DNA of 23,649 nucleotides from Thermococcus sp. (lineage in GTDB: Archaea; Methanobacteriota_B; Thermococci; Thermococcales; Thermococcaceae): the NCBI GenBank assembly GCA_026987155.1, contig JALSNG010000104.1:1-23649 (forward strand). The letters are read 5' to 3'. This document shows positions 22,882 through 23,649 of this stretch, in pieces. The notes under the pieces were generated by a model. It made no database searches and was not told the origin of the DNA. It saw only the letters and a program-made list of their open reading frames with translations. Each line of letters opens with the position of its first letter. Within the stretch, counting starts at the first letter, position 1. The translations under genes and the position numbers were made by a program.

Positions 22882-23475
22882 ATGCGCTTTGTGCTCGATA
22901 CCAGCATTTTCGTGAACCCGGAGATACGGGGGAAGTTCGGTGAAACTCCAACGGAGGCTATGAAAACCTTTCTCGACTACGCTGAAAGACTTTTCGGAAG
23001 GGTGGAGTTCTACATGCCTCCGGGGATATACAGAGAGGTTCTGCACTTCCTGGATGAGGATGTAATCCCCAGGCTTGAGCTCTACATAATAAAAAAGCCA
23101 CCCAACGTCCATGACTTAAAAATTCCCGCCTTCGTTGTTTATGAGCTCATCGAGGACATAAGACGGAGAATAGATAAGGGCCTCCGCGTTGCTGAAAAGG
23201 CAGTGCGTGAGAGCGTCATCGAGACGGATAACGTTGACAGAATAATTCAGAAACTTCGGAGGAATTACCGGAGGGCACTTCGTGAGGGGATTGTGGACAG
23301 CAAGGAGGACTTTGAGCTCATTCTTCTTGCGAAGGAACTCGATGCAACCATAGTTTCGGCCGATGTTGGGATACTCACTTGGGCCCAGAAGATGGGCATA
23401 AAATGGATAGACGCTGCAACCTTTAGGGAGGTCCTTGAAGGCCTCGCCGAAAAACTTGGAGAGAAAAATTTATAA
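22882..23475 (+). CDS. RNA ligase partner protein (PIN-like, UPF0278 family)
   Basis: 197 residues. A PIN-like nuclease fold with the first strand FVLDTSIFVNP (D6, T7), E52 (GIYREVL), D143 in DSKEDFELILLAKELDA and D161 in IVSADVGILTWA, so the acid set looks complete. The family is named for co-occurrence with archaeal ATP-dependent RNA ligase and is thought to act with it, perhaps trimming RNA ends; this role is inferred from genome association rather than known. The ligase gene is not in this window. ATG 22882 follows the SD-like GTGGTGGG; a longer frame from 22660 overlaps the divergent gene. Its stop codon lies in the tRNA-Thr TATA box. Confidence 0.85.
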   Translation: MRFVLDTSIFVNPEIRGKFGETPTEAMKTFLDYAERLFGRVEFYMPPGIYREVLHFLDEDVIPRLELYIIKKPPNVHDLKIPAFVVYELIEDIRRRIDKGLRVAEKAVRESVIETDNVDRIIQKLRRNYRRALREGIVDSKEDFELILLAKELDATIVSADVGILTWAQKMGIKWIDAATFREVLEGLAEKLGEKNL

Positions 23476-23477
23476 AC
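23469..23477 (+). promoter_or_regulatory. TATA box of tRNA-Thr, overlapping the upstream stop codon
   Basis: TTTATAAAC preceded by GAGAAAAA. It is 23 bases before the first tRNA base. The TAA stop of the RNA ligase partner gene (23473-23475) is part of the element. Confidence 0.7.
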
Positions 23478-23500
23478 GCTCCAGTCGTCGTATCATCGAC

Positions 23501-23577
23501 GCCCCGGTGGCTCAGCCTGGCGGAGCGGCCGCTTGGTAAGCGGCAGGTCGCGGGTTCAAACCCCGCCCGGGGCTCCA
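23501..23577 (+). tRNA. tRNA-Thr (anticodon GGT)
   Basis: Acceptor GCCCCGG pairs with CCGGGGC, followed by discriminator T and encoded CCA. The anticodon stem GCCGC/GCGGC encloses TTGGTAA, so the anticodon is GGT, reading threonine ACC and ACT. The T arm GCGGG-TTCAAAC-CCCGC is canonical. There is no intron. Confidence 0.97.
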
Positions 23578-23580
23578 TAA

Positions 23581-23603
23581 CAAACTTTTTGCCAGAAAGT
23601 TTG
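23581..23603 (+). terminator. Hairpin downstream of tRNA-Thr
   Basis: CAAACTTT-TTGCCAG-AAAGTTTG is a perfect 8-pair inverted repeat starting 3 bases after the tRNA CCA, followed within 14 bases by a run of five T. It is a terminator candidate for the tRNA transcript. The remaining bases to 23649 hold nothing I can identify. Confidence 0.5.
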
Positions 23604-23649
23604 ACCAAATAGTTTTTGGATTGTGGCTTAAGCAGGCATTGATATTGCA

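Noticed and set aside
23423..23608. Minus-strand frame with AGFEPATCRLPSGRSARLSH across tRNA-Thr
   Set aside because: This peptide is a known false gene product that arises from reading the antisense strand of a tRNA gene. The tRNA itself is complete and explains the sequence.
1..23649. Search for CRISPR arrays, insertion sequences and C/D-box guide RNAs
   Set aside because: No regularly spaced repeats of 28-37 bases, no transposase-like protein, and no clear C and D box pair in the intergenic regions read by eye.

Overview
The window is a piece of a hyperthermophilic archaeal chromosome, most probably Thermococcus or a close member of the Thermococcales. This rests on recognised protein families (split RNA polymerase A'/A'' with an undivided B, H, NusA-like KH protein, Spt5, archaeal L1/L10/L12, archaeal FtsZ), on promoters of archaeal BRE/TATA type, on Shine-Dalgarno (SD) sites close to GGAGGTGATC, and on tRNA genes that encode their CCA ends. 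No database search was possible, so the genus is an inference.

Layout. (1) Positions 1-1519, minus strand: the 5' end of a gene with a PH-like N-terminus running off the left edge, then two tandem VapBC toxin-antitoxin cassettes. (2) 1661-11111, minus strand: the transcription/translation operon rpoH-rpoB-rpoA1-rpoA2-rpl30e-nusA-rps12-rps7, closed by a hairpin plus T-run terminator. (3) 11112-11540: a 429-base gene-free, AT-rich leader and spacer with several TATA-like elements and a tandem palindromic repeat, then tRNA-Pro(TGG) on the plus strand. (4) 11710-16589, minus strand: a small unknown gene, then the cluster ftsZ-secE-spt5-rpl11-rpl1-rpl10-rpl12. (5) 16713-17531, minus strand: D-aminoacyl-tRNA deacylase (dtdA). 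(6) 17757-21555, plus strand: a three-gene TAXI-type TRAP transporter operon (lipoprotein binding protein, DUF1850 protein, fused permease). (7) 21621-22829, minus strand: a protein resembling sugar (L-fucose/L-arabinose) isomerases, divergent from (8) 22882-23475, plus strand: a PIN-domain RNA ligase partner protein, followed directly by tRNA-Thr(GGT).

Most of the window is core information-processing DNA: RNA polymerase, elongation factor Spt5, ribosomal proteins, the SecE translocon subunit and FtsZ sit in two co-oriented operons. The accessory parts are the VapBC pair, the TRAP operon and the two genes at the right end. The most interesting non-routine signals are a VapC whose second catalytic acid appears to be Gln, a terminator-like hairpin lying over the first codons of the DUF1850 gene, an inverted repeat in the TRAP operon leader, a tandem operator-like repeat upstream of rpoH, and an inverted repeat across the rpl1 start codon. 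I see no CRISPR array, insertion sequence, intein or clear new defence system.
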